Shown here piece by piece: positions 27,466 to 35,863 of a stretch of 64,000 bases of DNA; position 1 is the stretch's first letter, and every line of letters begins with the position of its first letter. The notes beneath the pieces were generated by a model that worked only from the letters and a program-made list of their open reading frames with translations, ran no database searches and had not been told where the DNA came from. The DNA lies in NCBI GenBank assembly GCA_031267675.1, contig JAIRYT010000061.1, forward strand, positions 1-64,000. The letters are read 5' to 3'. The DNA comes from Treponema sp. (lineage in GTDB: Bacteria > Spirochaetota > Spirochaetia > Treponematales > Breznakiellaceae). Made by a program: the position numbers and the translations under genes.

Positions 27466-28440
27466 TTACGGTGCAAGGCCGTCCGCTACATACCCCCTGA
27501 TGACGGCGGCTATTCCCGAAAGCGCCGGCTCGCGGTTAATCCTGTTGCGCAGCTGCTCCGCCCAGGTAAAGTTGTCGCAGTAGTACCTAAAAAAACGGCG
27601 GGCGCGGCTTGGGTGGAATTCGGGCGGCTGGAAGCGGCGTAACAGATCCAGAAAACGCAGCGCGGTTTCTTCAAGAACGGACGCTTCGTCTATGCGCGCG
27701 CCGGCAGCCTGGGCAAAAATCCAGGGCTTTTGCACGGCAAGACGTCCGATCATTACCGGGCCTTCCCGCAGCCGCTCCAACAGTTCATTTATGGAAGAAA
27801 TATCGCCGTTTCCGGCGACAGGAACAGAAAGGGCCTGCCGCAGCCGCGTTACATATTCCCAGCGGGCGCGGCGCTTGAATTTTTCGCCGGCCATGCGGGG
27901 ATGGAGCGTTATCAAATCGGCCCCCGCGTCGACAAGGCGGCGGCAAAACGCTTCCAGCCGGGCAAAGACCGCTTCTTCGTCATACAGGGTTTTTTCCGGC
28001 CCCAGCCTGATTTTTACACTCAGCCGTTTCGAACAAACCCGCCTGACCGCGCCCACCAGCAGCGCCGCCTTTTTACCGTCTTCCATCCAGCGGATCCCGC
28101 CCCCGCTTTTTTTGATGAGCGGGGCGGCGCAGCCCATGTTAAGATCGACTCCCAAACAGGCGGTGGTTTCAAGCAGTTCCGCCGCAGCGCGTATGGTTTC
28201 AATGTCCGATCCCAGAAGCTGGTAGACAAGGAGGCCGGGCCGGGGTCCGGGATCAAGGTACCATTTTTCGAACGGCCCGCCTGAAACCAGGCCCGCGGCG
28301 CTGATCATCTCGGTAAAAAATTCAACCGGGAGGGAACCTGTCCGGGTAGCGGAACCTTCCGTAAAAGAGACAATAAGCTCGCGGAGCGCGCGGTGGCTTA
28401 GTTCCGCCATGGGGGCGAACATAAGACTGTTTTGCGGCAT
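27466..28440 (-). CDS. dus: tRNA-dihydrouridine synthase
   Basis: A 324-residue FMN enzyme reducing uridine to dihydrouridine in tRNA D-loops. It has the FAPMAELSHRALRELI opening, VDLNMGCAAPLIKKSGGG with the catalytic Cys, LITLHPR and VAGNGDISS, all standard for the family. The chosen ATG has an extended -10-like element (TGCTATTTT) 5 nt upstream and no ribosome site; a downstream Met six codons later is possible. Divergent from the response regulator gene. Its stop is 6 bp beyond the hexitol-operon palindrome. Confidence 0.93.
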   Translation of the reverse strand: MPQNSLMFAPMAELSHRALRELIVSFTEGSATRTGSLPVEFFTEMISAAGLVSGGPFEKWYLDPGPRPGLLVYQLLGSDIETIRAAAELLETTACLGVDLNMGCAAPLIKKSGGGIRWMEDGKKAALLVGAVRRVCSKRLSVKIRLGPEKTLYDEEAVFARLEAFCRRLVDAGADLITLHPRMAGEKFKRRARWEYVTRLRQALSVPVAGNGDISSINELLERLREGPVMIGRLAVQKPWIFAQAAGARIDEASVLEETALRFLDLLRRFQPPEFHPSRARRFFRYYCDNFTWAEQLRNRINREPALSGIAAVIRGYVADGLAP

Positions 28441-28455
28441 ACGCCAAAATAGCAC

Positions 28456-28484
28456 TTGACTTGCATGGTTGTATAGCATACATT
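28456..28484 (+). promoter_or_regulatory. Promoter of response regulator/flavodiiron operon
   Basis: TTGACT (28456-28461), 17-bp spacer, TACATT (28479-28484), followed by a GAGGAG ribosome site ahead of the ATG at 28508. Confidence 0.6.
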
Positions 28485-28507
28485 AGAGGGAATATGAGGA
28501 GCGCGCT

Positions 28508-28945
28508 ATGATTGCGAAAAGCGATATGCCCAACATCAACGAAAAGCCGCCTGAGGGGCAAAAACCGGAGGGAGGATCCTACCGTGTTCTGGTAGTGGAT
28601 GATTCCATGTTTATTGCCAAACAGCTTGGCCAGATATTTACTTCCGGAGGTTTTGATGTGCTGGGGACCGCCGGGGACGGCGCCCAGGGGGTGGAAAAAT
28701 ATAAAGAATTGTACCCGGACATAGATTTGGTAACCATGGATATTACCATGCCCGTTATGGACGGAGTGTCGGCCCTGGAAAAAATACTCGAATTTGATAA
28801 AAACGCCTGTGTCATTATGGTAAGCGCGCTGGGCAAAGAAGACGTGGTTAAAAAGTCGCTGCTTATGGGCGCAAAAAGTTATATCGTCAAGCCGCTGGAC
28901 CGGAAAAAGGTGCTTGAACGGGTCGCCTCCGTGTTAAAACACTGA
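28508..28945 (+). CDS. CheY-like response regulator
   Basis: A 145-residue single receiver domain with a 25-residue polar N-terminal extension. VLVVDDSMF supplies the acidic pair, LVTMDITMP the phospho-acceptor Asp, VSALGK the conserved switch residue and IVKPL the Lys. No output domain, so it acts by protein contact. The sequence style (MVSALGKEDVVKKSLLMGAKSYIVKPL) is that of chemotaxis-type CheY proteins of spirochaetes. Only 19 bp before the flavodiiron gene, suggesting a shared transcript. Confidence 0.92.
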   Translation: MIAKSDMPNINEKPPEGQKPEGGSYRVLVVDDSMFIAKQLGQIFTSGGFDVLGTAGDGAQGVEKYKELYPDIDLVTMDITMPVMDGVSALEKILEFDKNACVIMVSALGKEDVVKKSLLMGAKSYIVKPLDRKKVLERVASVLKH

Positions 28946-28964
28946 TTTTAACCATCCGTACGCC

Positions 28965-30179
28965 ATGAACGCCCATAAAATCGCCGATTCCCTTTTTTGC
29001 GTTTCCGCCGATATAGCGGCGGGTGATCTTTTTGAGGGAATTTGGCCCATTCCCCGGGGAGTTTCCCTAAATTCATACCTGGTAAAGGGCAAAAAAACCG
29101 CTTTAATCGATCTTGTCCGCGACTGGTCTCAGGCGCCCCGCCAAATCGGGGAAGCCCTTGCCGAAGCGGGGGAAGCGTTTGAAACAGTCGATTATCTTGT
29201 TCTTAACCACCTTGAGCCCGATCACTCAGGATGGCTGCGCGAATTCCGCGCGCGTAATCCCGCCGCCGAAATTATCGCCACCGCGAAGGGAATCGATTTA
29301 GTCAAATCATTCTACAAGCTGGAGCAGGGCCTGCGGGCGGTAAAAGACGGCGACAAACTTGATCTGGGCGGCAGGGAGCTGGTATTTTTTGAAACGCCCA
29401 ATATTCACTGGCCCGAAACAATGATGACCTTTGATCCCGCGTCGGGAACCCTTTTTTCCTGTGACGCGTTTGGTTCTTTTGGCGCGCTGGGCGGGCGGGT
29501 GTTTGACGACGAATATGACGACAGGGAACTTGCCGCCTATGAAAGCGAGGAACTGCGTTATTACGCCAATATTGTTTCGTCATTTTCGCTTTTTGTCGAA
29601 CGCGGAATAGAAAAACTTCTGCCGCTTGACATAAAATGCACAGCGCCCAGCCACGGCATTGTCTGGCGAAAAAATCCGCGCGCGGTTATTGAACGCTACC
29701 GCAAATACGCGCGGTATTCCAAAGGCGGCGCCGAAAACGCCGTCGCCGTAATCTGGGGTTCAATGTACGGCAATACCAAACTGGGGCTGGACGCGGTCCT
29801 TGCGGGAATTGAAGCCGAAGGCGTCCCCTGCTCCGTCTGCCGCGTCCCCGACGAGGATGTTTCCTTTGCCCTGGCCGCCGCGTTCCGCTGTAAGGCCCTG
29901 GTGCTGGCAATGCCCACCTACGAGTACGCCATGTTCCCTCCCATGGCCTATGTGCTGGATATTTTCAGGCGCAAGCATATTTTTGGCAAAACCGTGCTCC
30001 GCATCGGCTCGTGGGGCTGGGTTGGCGGCGCAAAAAAGGAATACGAAGCGGCGATTGAAGCGCTCAAATGGGAAAGCCTTCCCTCCGTGGAATGGGCAGG
30101 CGCTCCCACAGCAGAGGAATGCGCCGTTCTTGCCGGCCGGGGCCGCGAACTGGCGCGGGCTGTCAAGGAACAGCGCTAA
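28965..30179 (+). CDS. Flavodiiron protein (A-type flavoprotein, O2/NO reductase)
   Basis: A 404-residue two-domain protein that reduces oxygen to water or NO to N2O, protecting anaerobes. The metallo-beta-lactamase-like domain carries the di-iron ligands H-x-E-x-D-H in NHLEPDH (residues 81-87), with further ligands in CDAFG and APSHG. The C-terminal flavodoxin domain has the FMN loop WGSMYGNTK. Length is typical of FprA/ROO without a fused rubredoxin. No strong ribosome site is seen; it may be coupled to the response regulator upstream. Confidence 0.93.
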   Translation: MNAHKIADSLFCVSADIAAGDLFEGIWPIPRGVSLNSYLVKGKKTALIDLVRDWSQAPRQIGEALAEAGEAFETVDYLVLNHLEPDHSGWLREFRARNPAAEIIATAKGIDLVKSFYKLEQGLRAVKDGDKLDLGGRELVFFETPNIHWPETMMTFDPASGTLFSCDAFGSFGALGGRVFDDEYDDRELAAYESEELRYYANIVSSFSLFVERGIEKLLPLDIKCTAPSHGIVWRKNPRAVIERYRKYARYSKGGAENAVAVIWGSMYGNTKLGLDAVLAGIEAEGVPCSVCRVPDEDVSFALAAAFRCKALVLAMPTYEYAMFPPMAYVLDIFRRKHIFGKTVLRIGSWGWVGGAKKEYEAAIEALKWESLPSVEWAGAPTAEECAVLAGRGRELARAVKEQR

Positions 30180-30415
30180 GCTCCACAAAGAATTCATCAC
30201 GAACGAACAAAAAAGAGGATCACCACGAACCCCGCGAACCATCACGAATGATGAAAACGGAATTTCCGGCAAAAAGTCCAGTCCGTCTTGTTGGCGTGGT
30301 TGGTGGTCTGTTGTTAGCGTGGTTGGTGGTCCGTTGTTAGCGTGGTTGGTGGTCCGTGCGGTTAGCGTGGTTGGTGGTAAAAATTTCCTTACTTTCAAAT
30401 TTTCCTGTTTAGGAT
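30180..30415. repeat. Dispersed intergenic repeat plus short tandem repeat
   Basis: 30180-30285 carries the repeat-family words (ATCACGAACGAAC, CACGAACCCCGCGAACC, GGAATTTCCGGCAAAAAGT). 30290-30378 is a tandem array of about 3.8 units of 23-25 bp with core GTTAGCGTGGTTGGTGGT, first unit slightly diverged, followed by AAAAATTTCC as in the other family members. Confidence 0.75.
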
Positions 30416-30427
30416 TATATTTTTATT

Positions 30428-31621
30428 ATGATATGTTTCCATAACGGTACAGTGCTCACCGGTTTTGCCATGATGGAGCATTGCTCCGTCCTGGTAGAAG
30501 AGGGAACCATAGCGGATGTTTTTTCCGAGCGGCGTTTTGAACAAAAACACTTTGACGCCGGGGTAAAAATTATCGATGTCGGCGGGGCGTATATTTCCCC
30601 CGGTTTTATTGATACCCATATCCACGGATTGGGCGGTTTTGGCACCGATGACGCGGTGTACACCCAAATCGCGTCTACCGGCGACGCCGCGGATTCCATT
30701 ATCGAAATGTCGCGGCTCCTGGTCAGGCACGGGGTAACTTCCTTTAATCCTACCCTGTATCCCGCTCCGGGGGATGTTCTGGTAAACGCCGTGTCCAGGG
30801 TTGCCGCCGCCATGGGCAGGGAATCCGGGGCGCGGATCATGGGGCTTCATCTGGAAGGGCCCTTTATTTCGCCCCGCAAACTCGGGGTCCAGCGGCCGGA
30901 GACCGTAAGCCCGGTGGATATTTCCTTTATGGAAAAACTCTGGAATGCTTCCGGCGGGCATATTGTTAATATGACCGTGGCTCCGGAAATCAAGAATATG
31001 CGGGACCTGGCCCTGTACTGTATAAAAAAAGGGATAGTCCTCCAGGCCGGGCATACCGATGCCCAATATGAGAACATGGTGGAAGGGATGCAGGCGGGAA
31101 TACTCCATGCAACCCATCTTTTTAACGCCATGAGCAAGCTGGACCAGCGGAACCCCAACGCGGTGGGGGCGGTGCTGATCCACCCGGAAATGTCCTGCGA
31201 GATCATCGCCGACGGGGCGCATGTCCACCCCGACCTTTTTAAACTGCTTATGCGGGACAAGCCCATTGATAAAATAGTCCTGGTTACCGACAGTCTTAGG
31301 CCCACCGCCCAGGAAAGGGGACCCTTCTTTGCCAACGGAGAAGAAGTGGTTTTTCACAGCGGATGTTTTTTTCGTAAAACAGACGATATATGCGCCGGAT
31401 CGGGGCTTACCATGATTCGGGGGGTGCGGAATATGGTGAATTTCGGGTTTAGTGTGGAAGACGCGGTAAAAACCGCCAGTTCCAACCCCGCCGGGGTAAT
31501 GCGTTACCGGCAAAAGGGAACAATCGTTCCCGGCATGGACGCGGACATTACCGTCTTTGACCGGGAATACCAGGTAAAGGCCGCCATGGTCGGAGGCGAA
31601 TTAAAGTATTGTGATTTGTAG
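30428..31621 (+). CDS. nagA: N-acetylglucosamine-6-phosphate deacetylase
   Basis: A 397-residue amidohydrolase removing acetate from GlcNAc-6-P. It shows the metal site start PGFIDTHIHGLGG, LHLEGPFISP with the metal-binding Glu, GHTDA, ATHLFNAMS and the catalytic Asp in LVTDSL. Preceded by a TATATT exactly 6 nt before ATG and no Shine-Dalgarno, another leaderless candidate, located directly after the tandem repeat. nagB follows by 23 bp with a GGAG site, so the two form the standard amino-sugar pair. Confidence 0.96.
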   Translation: MICFHNGTVLTGFAMMEHCSVLVEEGTIADVFSERRFEQKHFDAGVKIIDVGGAYISPGFIDTHIHGLGGFGTDDAVYTQIASTGDAADSIIEMSRLLVRHGVTSFNPTLYPAPGDVLVNAVSRVAAAMGRESGARIMGLHLEGPFISPRKLGVQRPETVSPVDISFMEKLWNASGGHIVNMTVAPEIKNMRDLALYCIKKGIVLQAGHTDAQYENMVEGMQAGILHATHLFNAMSKLDQRNPNAVGAVLIHPEMSCEIIADGAHVHPDLFKLLMRDKPIDKIVLVTDSLRPTAQERGPFFANGEEVVFHSGCFFRKTDDICAGSGLTMIRGVRNMVNFGFSVEDAVKTASSNPAGVMRYRQKGTIVPGMDADITVFDREYQVKAAMVGGELKYCDL

Positions 31622-31644
31622 GCCGGGCCTCAAAAGGAGCAAAA

Positions 31645-32421
31645 ATGCGTTTACGTATCCATTCAAATTATGAAGAAGCAAGCAGGTGGGCCGCCGCCTA
31701 TATTGCCGCTAAAATTAATTCCGTTACGTCAAAAAAAGGAACCGTAACGCTGGGTCTGCCCACCGGTTCAACGCCGCTGGGCGTGTACTCCGAGCTTATC
31801 GCCCTGTACCAGGCAGGAAAAGTTTCATTTGAAAACGTTACCACCTTTAATATGGATGAATATACCGGGCTTGCCCCGGATCATCCCTCAAGTTACCACT
31901 ATTTTATGTGGGATACGTTTTTTTCGCATATCAATATTGACAAAAAAAACGTACATATACTTGACGGCATGGCAAAAGACGCGGACGCGGAATGCGAGGC
32001 GTATGAAGAAGCAATGGCGCGCTGCGGCGTCGATCTGTTTCTTGGCGGCGCGGGCGAAGACGGACACATCGCCTTTAACGAGCCCGGATCTTCGCTTTCT
32101 TCGCGTACCAGAGTTAAAACCCTTGCGCCGGGCACCCTTAGGGCCAATTCCCGCTTTTTTGGCGGCGACCTGCGGCGCGTGCCAAAAACGGCAATGACGG
32201 TCGGCGTCGCCACGATTATGGACGCGCGCGAAGTACTCATTATCGTATCCGGGGCAAACAAGGCCCGCGCGCTGCGGGCCGCCGTCGAAGACGGGGTAAA
32301 CCACCTGTGCCCGCTTTCGATCCTGCAAATGCACCGGCACGGCATTATCGTCTGCGACGAAGACGCCGCCGGAGAACTTGGCGTGAATACGGTAAACTAT
32401 TTTAAATCCATCGAAATGTAG
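31645..32421 (+). CDS. nagB: Glucosamine-6-phosphate deaminase
   Basis: A 258-residue isomerase/deaminase giving fructose 6-phosphate and ammonia. TLGLPTGSTPLGVY is the phosphate loop, FNMDEYTGL holds the catalytic Asp, and LGGAGEDGHIAFNEPGSS includes the active-site His. AAAGGAG precedes the start. With nagA it links recycled or imported GlcNAc to glycolysis; the mannose-family PTS and murQ near 57-64 kb would supply related substrates. Confidence 0.96.
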   Translation: MRLRIHSNYEEASRWAAAYIAAKINSVTSKKGTVTLGLPTGSTPLGVYSELIALYQAGKVSFENVTTFNMDEYTGLAPDHPSSYHYFMWDTFFSHINIDKKNVHILDGMAKDADAECEAYEEAMARCGVDLFLGGAGEDGHIAFNEPGSSLSSRTRVKTLAPGTLRANSRFFGGDLRRVPKTAMTVGVATIMDAREVLIIVSGANKARALRAAVEDGVNHLCPLSILQMHRHGIIVCDEDAAGELGVNTVNYFKSIEM

Positions 32422-32766
32422 TTTTTAACGCTTGCAAGGCAAGAATTGTAAAATTCCTGTGCTTTTTTGTAATCTTTCCCTTGATAAAACACACAAAGCG
32501 GTGTATCATTTTCTGCATATGGCAGTACGTCAATTATCACTTGTCAATCGATTACCTCATGTTCAGCAGATGGGGATGGGGGAATTCAGGGTTTGTTCGT
32601 GATGTTGGCGAGGTCATTAGTGGTGAAAAAAGAAGAATTTACCACACATGAGAGACTTTTTGCCGAAATTCAAGGGATCATTCCTCCTCTAGGAGGGCGG
32701 TAAAAATTCTCTTTTGATTTTAAAGTCTGTAAGATGAGTTAAAAACGTATGTAAAAGGAGTTCATA
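32422..32766. repeat. Intergenic region: promoter, truncated leader ORF and dispersed repeat
   Basis: A promoter-like TTGATA-17-TATCAT (32481-32509) is followed at 32519 by a 27-codon frame beginning MAVRQLSLVNRLPHVQQMG, which ends inside repeat sequence and may be the start of a gene cut off by it. 32574-32718 contains the repeat family words (GGAATTCAGGGTTTGTTCG, TTCGTGATGTTGGCG, GACTTTTTGCCGAAATTC, GGTAAAAATTCTCTTTT). Confidence 0.5.
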
Positions 32767-34080
32767 ATGAAGAAGTACCCGGTTTTGTTTTTTGCGCTTG
32801 CGGCGGTGTTTTTTGCCTGTTCCAGCCCTACCGGCGGAGGCGGCGGTGGTTCCGTGAGTGACGGCTCCGGGGGTTCCGGCGGCGGTCGTGGCGGCAGCAG
32901 GAAGCATGCGATACTTTACGTAACGCCCGAGGGAGCGGGAACGAAGGACGGCTCGTCCTGGGATAACGCGTCTTCGGATATTCAGGAAATGATAGACGAC
33001 GCCGACGGCAGGGGCGCCCAGATTTGGGTAGCCGCAGGCGTGTATAAGCCGGCGCATATACCGGAAGAGGCAAGTACCGATAGCCGCCACAGGACGTTCT
33101 GGTTAAAACCAAAGGTACGTATTTACGGCGGCTTCAGCGGGGATGGAACCGAAGATGGCCTCGGTGAGCGCGACTGGGAAAATAACAAAACTATTTTAAG
33201 CGGCGATTTTAATAATAACGACGGCGGCAACGCCATAGATGGTTTTATCGGCATGGATGAAAACGCTTATCATGTGGTGCTTGCTTTGGGTATACCTGAT
33301 GACGAACAAACAATTCTGGACGGTTTTACCATTACCGGGGGGAATGCGAACGGCGACGAGTCTACTATCAGTGTAGGCGTTCACCTTGTCAAGTCTTCCT
33401 GGAGTGGTGGTGTGGTCAACTGGCAGTCTTCGCCGGTTCTGACCAATGTGACCATTTCGGGTAATCAGGCCGGAGACAGCGGAGGCGGCGGCATGAGCAA
33501 CGCCTTCTCCTCTTCGCCGGTCTTGACCAACGTGATCGTTTCGAATAATCGGGCCGACTTCGGCGGCGGCATGTTCAACTGGGGCGACTGCTCGCCGGTT
33601 CTGACCAACGTGGTCATTTCGGGCAATCAGGCTTCCTTCGGCGGCGGCATATTCAATAGCAGCTCCTCGCCGGTTCTGACCAATGTGACCATTTCGGGTA
33701 ATCAGGCCGGTGATGGCGGCGGTATGTACAACTGGAACAACTCAGCGCCAGAAATCCGTAACAGCATTATCTGGGACAATGGAACAGGTGTAACTAATAA
33801 CGTCAGTACACCGTCAACACCGTCTTATGAGTATAGTCTGGTTGAAGGAGGGGTTCTCGGCGGCGTGAATGGCAACCTGGCTGGTACGACCGACCCGCAA
33901 TTTGTCAATTCCTCCATCGGGGATTACCGCCTGAAGTACGAGAGTCTCGCCCGCAATGCGGGTACTATTGCCTTTTATAAGGAGGGGAAAAGCCCCGACC
34001 TGTCCGGAATTACCACCGATCTGGACGGAAATCCGCGTACCACCGGCGTAAAGATAGACATGGGGGCTTACCAATATTAG
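32767..34080 (+). CDS. Beta-helix repeat lipoprotein (copy 1)
   Basis: A 437-residue lipoprotein with signal MKKYPVLFFALAAVFFAC and a Gly/Ser-rich linker after the Cys. A conserved N-terminal domain (DGSSWDNASSDIQEMIDDA, IWVAAGVYKPAH, IYGGFSG) is followed by about five repeats of SSPVLTNVTISGNQA...GGGMYN, the pattern of right-handed beta-helix Pmp-like proteins, and it ends with an MGAYQY terminus like the choice-of-anchor-Q domain. Probably a surface-exposed adhesin or polysaccharide-binding protein (inference). The repeats are close to identical at DNA level. Confidence 0.8.
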   Translation: MKKYPVLFFALAAVFFACSSPTGGGGGGSVSDGSGGSGGGRGGSRKHAILYVTPEGAGTKDGSSWDNASSDIQEMIDDADGRGAQIWVAAGVYKPAHIPEEASTDSRHRTFWLKPKVRIYGGFSGDGTEDGLGERDWENNKTILSGDFNNNDGGNAIDGFIGMDENAYHVVLALGIPDDEQTILDGFTITGGNANGDESTISVGVHLVKSSWSGGVVNWQSSPVLTNVTISGNQAGDSGGGGMSNAFSSSPVLTNVIVSNNRADFGGGMFNWGDCSPVLTNVVISGNQASFGGGIFNSSSSPVLTNVTISGNQAGDGGGMYNWNNSAPEIRNSIIWDNGTGVTNNVSTPSTPSYEYSLVEGGVLGGVNGNLAGTTDPQFVNSSIGDYRLKYESLARNAGTIAFYKEGKSPDLSGITTDLDGNPRTTGVKIDMGAYQY

Positions 34081-34172
34081 CCCAATGTTACGCAGACCAA
34101 CGTGATGTTGGCATTTGCGACAAATTCTCTTTCGATCCGTTGCGAAGGGTCCGTATGTAAAAGGAGTTCATG
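34081..34172. repeat. Short gap with repeat fragment and duplicated leader
   Basis: Contains CAACGTGATGTTGGCATTTG and GACAAATTCTCTTTCGATC, a shortened member of the dispersed family, then GTATGTAAAAGGAGTTCAT, the same leader that precedes the first lipoprotein gene. Confidence 0.55.
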
Positions 34173-35660
34173 ATGAAGAAGTACCCGGTTTTGTTTTTTT
34201 CGCTTGCGTTGGCGCTTTTGGCCTGTTCCAGTCCTACCGGGGGGGGTGGTGGTTCAGTGAACGGCGGTTCCGGTCTCGGCGGTGGTGGTCTTGGCGGCAG
34301 TAAGACGGTGTTTTATGTAAAGGCCACGGGAACAGGGGACGGCTCTTCCTGGGATAACGCGTCAGGCGATATTCAGGAAATGATAGACAAGGCCGCAGAA
34401 GCAGGCGGCGGCGAGATTTGGGTTGCCGCAGGTACGTATAAACCGGCGCATATTCCGGAAAACGCAAGTTCCGATAACCGCGACAAAACATTCCAGCTAA
34501 AACCAAAGGTACATATTTACGGCGGCTTCGGGGGAACCGAAGCGGTACGCAGTGCGCGCGACTGGGGAGGTAACAAAACCGTTTTAAGCGGTGATTTTGA
34601 TTGTGACGACAGCGGCTTTGCCAACATGACCGAAAATGCTTACCATGTGGTGATTGCGGTAGGTATACCGAATGACGGACAGACAATGCTGGACGGTTTT
34701 ACCATCAAAGGGGGGAACGCGAACGGCAGTGATTTTATCACCGTAGGCGATGATTACACTGTTGTTCGTTTTTCCGGCAGCGGCGTGTACAACGACAACT
34801 CCGCGCCGGTTCTGACCAACGTGACCATTTCGGGTAATTGGGCCAATAATGACGGCGGCGGCATGTACAACGACAATTCCTCTCCGGTTCTGACCAGCAT
34901 GACCATTTCAGATAACCAGACCAGCGGTGCCGGCGGCGGTATGTACAATAATTCCGGTTCCGCGCCTATTCTGACTAATGTAATCATTTCGTGTAATTCT
35001 GCTTCTTCTAAGGGCGGAGGCGTATACAACGACAACTCCTCACCGGTTCTGACCAGCGTGACCATTTCGGGTAACCATGCCAGTAACGGAGGCGGCATGT
35101 CCAACTGGCACTCCTCTCCGGTTCTGACTAACGTGATCATTTCAGGTAATGAGGCCGCCAGCAGCGGCGGCGGCATGGACAACGACAATTCCTCTCCGAT
35201 TCTGACCAACGTGACCATTTCGGATAATTCTGCTCCTTCCAACACCGGCGGGGGCATGTACAATGTAAACTCCTCGTTCCAGATTCGAAATAGTATTATC
35301 TGGAACAACGGGGGAGCGGTGAATAATAATATATGGCCCTATGACAGCATAACTACCTCCCTCAGGAACAGTATGGTCGAGGGGATTAATGACACATCTA
35401 ATGGTAACCTGGAAGGTACGACCGACCCGCTATTTATCAATTCCTCCAGCGGCGACTACCGCCTGCAATCGGGCAGTCCCGTTATCAATAAGGGCAACAA
35501 CGACCTTTACCCGGCCAGTGCCGGTGATACGATTTTTAGCAGCCTTAGCCTGAGTGAAGCGGCAAAGGTCCAGATAAACGCGGCGCTGGCAAAGGACTGC
35601 GGAGGCGGCAACCGCATTAACGGCGATGCAATAGACATGGGGGCTTACGAGACGCCGTAG
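34173..35660 (+). CDS. Beta-helix repeat lipoprotein (copy 2)
   Basis: A 495-residue paralogue of the preceding gene with the same leader, signal peptide (MKKYPVLFFSLALALLAC), Gly-rich linker and N-terminal domain (DGSSWDNASGDIQEMIDKA). It carries about seven SSPVLTNVTISGN-type coils against about five in copy 1, and ends IDMGAYETP. The difference in repeat number points to expansion or contraction by recombination. The ATG chosen mirrors copy 1; an ATG directly before it is equivalent. Likely surface lipoprotein. Confidence 0.8.
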   Translation: MKKYPVLFFSLALALLACSSPTGGGGGSVNGGSGLGGGGLGGSKTVFYVKATGTGDGSSWDNASGDIQEMIDKAAEAGGGEIWVAAGTYKPAHIPENASSDNRDKTFQLKPKVHIYGGFGGTEAVRSARDWGGNKTVLSGDFDCDDSGFANMTENAYHVVIAVGIPNDGQTMLDGFTIKGGNANGSDFITVGDDYTVVRFSGSGVYNDNSAPVLTNVTISGNWANNDGGGMYNDNSSPVLTSMTISDNQTSGAGGGMYNNSGSAPILTNVIISCNSASSKGGGVYNDNSSPVLTSVTISGNHASNGGGMSNWHSSPVLTNVIISGNEAASSGGGMDNDNSSPILTNVTISDNSAPSNTGGGMYNVNSSFQIRNSIIWNNGGAVNNNIWPYDSITTSLRNSMVEGINDTSNGNLEGTTDPLFINSSSGDYRLQSGSPVINKGNNDLYPASAGDTIFSSLSLSEAAKVQINAALAKDCGGGNRINGDAIDMGAYETP

Positions 35661-35863
35661 GGTTACGGCAATTGCCACCACGCCAACATCACGAACCGGA
35701 ATTTCCGGCAAAAAGTTCGTGGTTCGTGAGGTTAGCGGTCAAAATTTCCCCGGTCTGCGGCATGAACCCGCTATATTGAGTTTTTTGAATAATTCCGTTA
35801 TGCTCAAAACAGACCACAAAAAACAAAAAAAACTTGGCGTTAAGCCGTAACAGGAGCGTATTC
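35661..35863 (+). promoter_or_regulatory. Intergenic repeat and pckA promoter
   Basis: 35676-35752 is an inverted-orientation member of the dispersed family (CCACGCCAACATCACGAACC, GGAATTTCCGGCAAAAAGTT). The promoter TTGAGT (35776-35781)-17-TATGCT (35799-35804) follows, with CAGGAG ahead of the GTG start of pckA. Confidence 0.6.

Noticed and set aside
30395-31513. Minus-strand 372-residue open frame
   Set aside because: Antisense of nagA; no recognisable motif or ribosome site, whereas nagA has full family motifs.
33420-35240. Regularly spaced repeats reminiscent of a CRISPR array
   Set aside because: The repeats are in-frame protein coils with related spacers in coding sequence and no cas genes nearby.
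34754-35308. Long minus-strand open frame with repeated MPPPLL-type units
   Set aside because: It is the antisense of the beta-helix repeats of the lipoprotein gene; repetition keeps the frame open by chance and there is no start signal.
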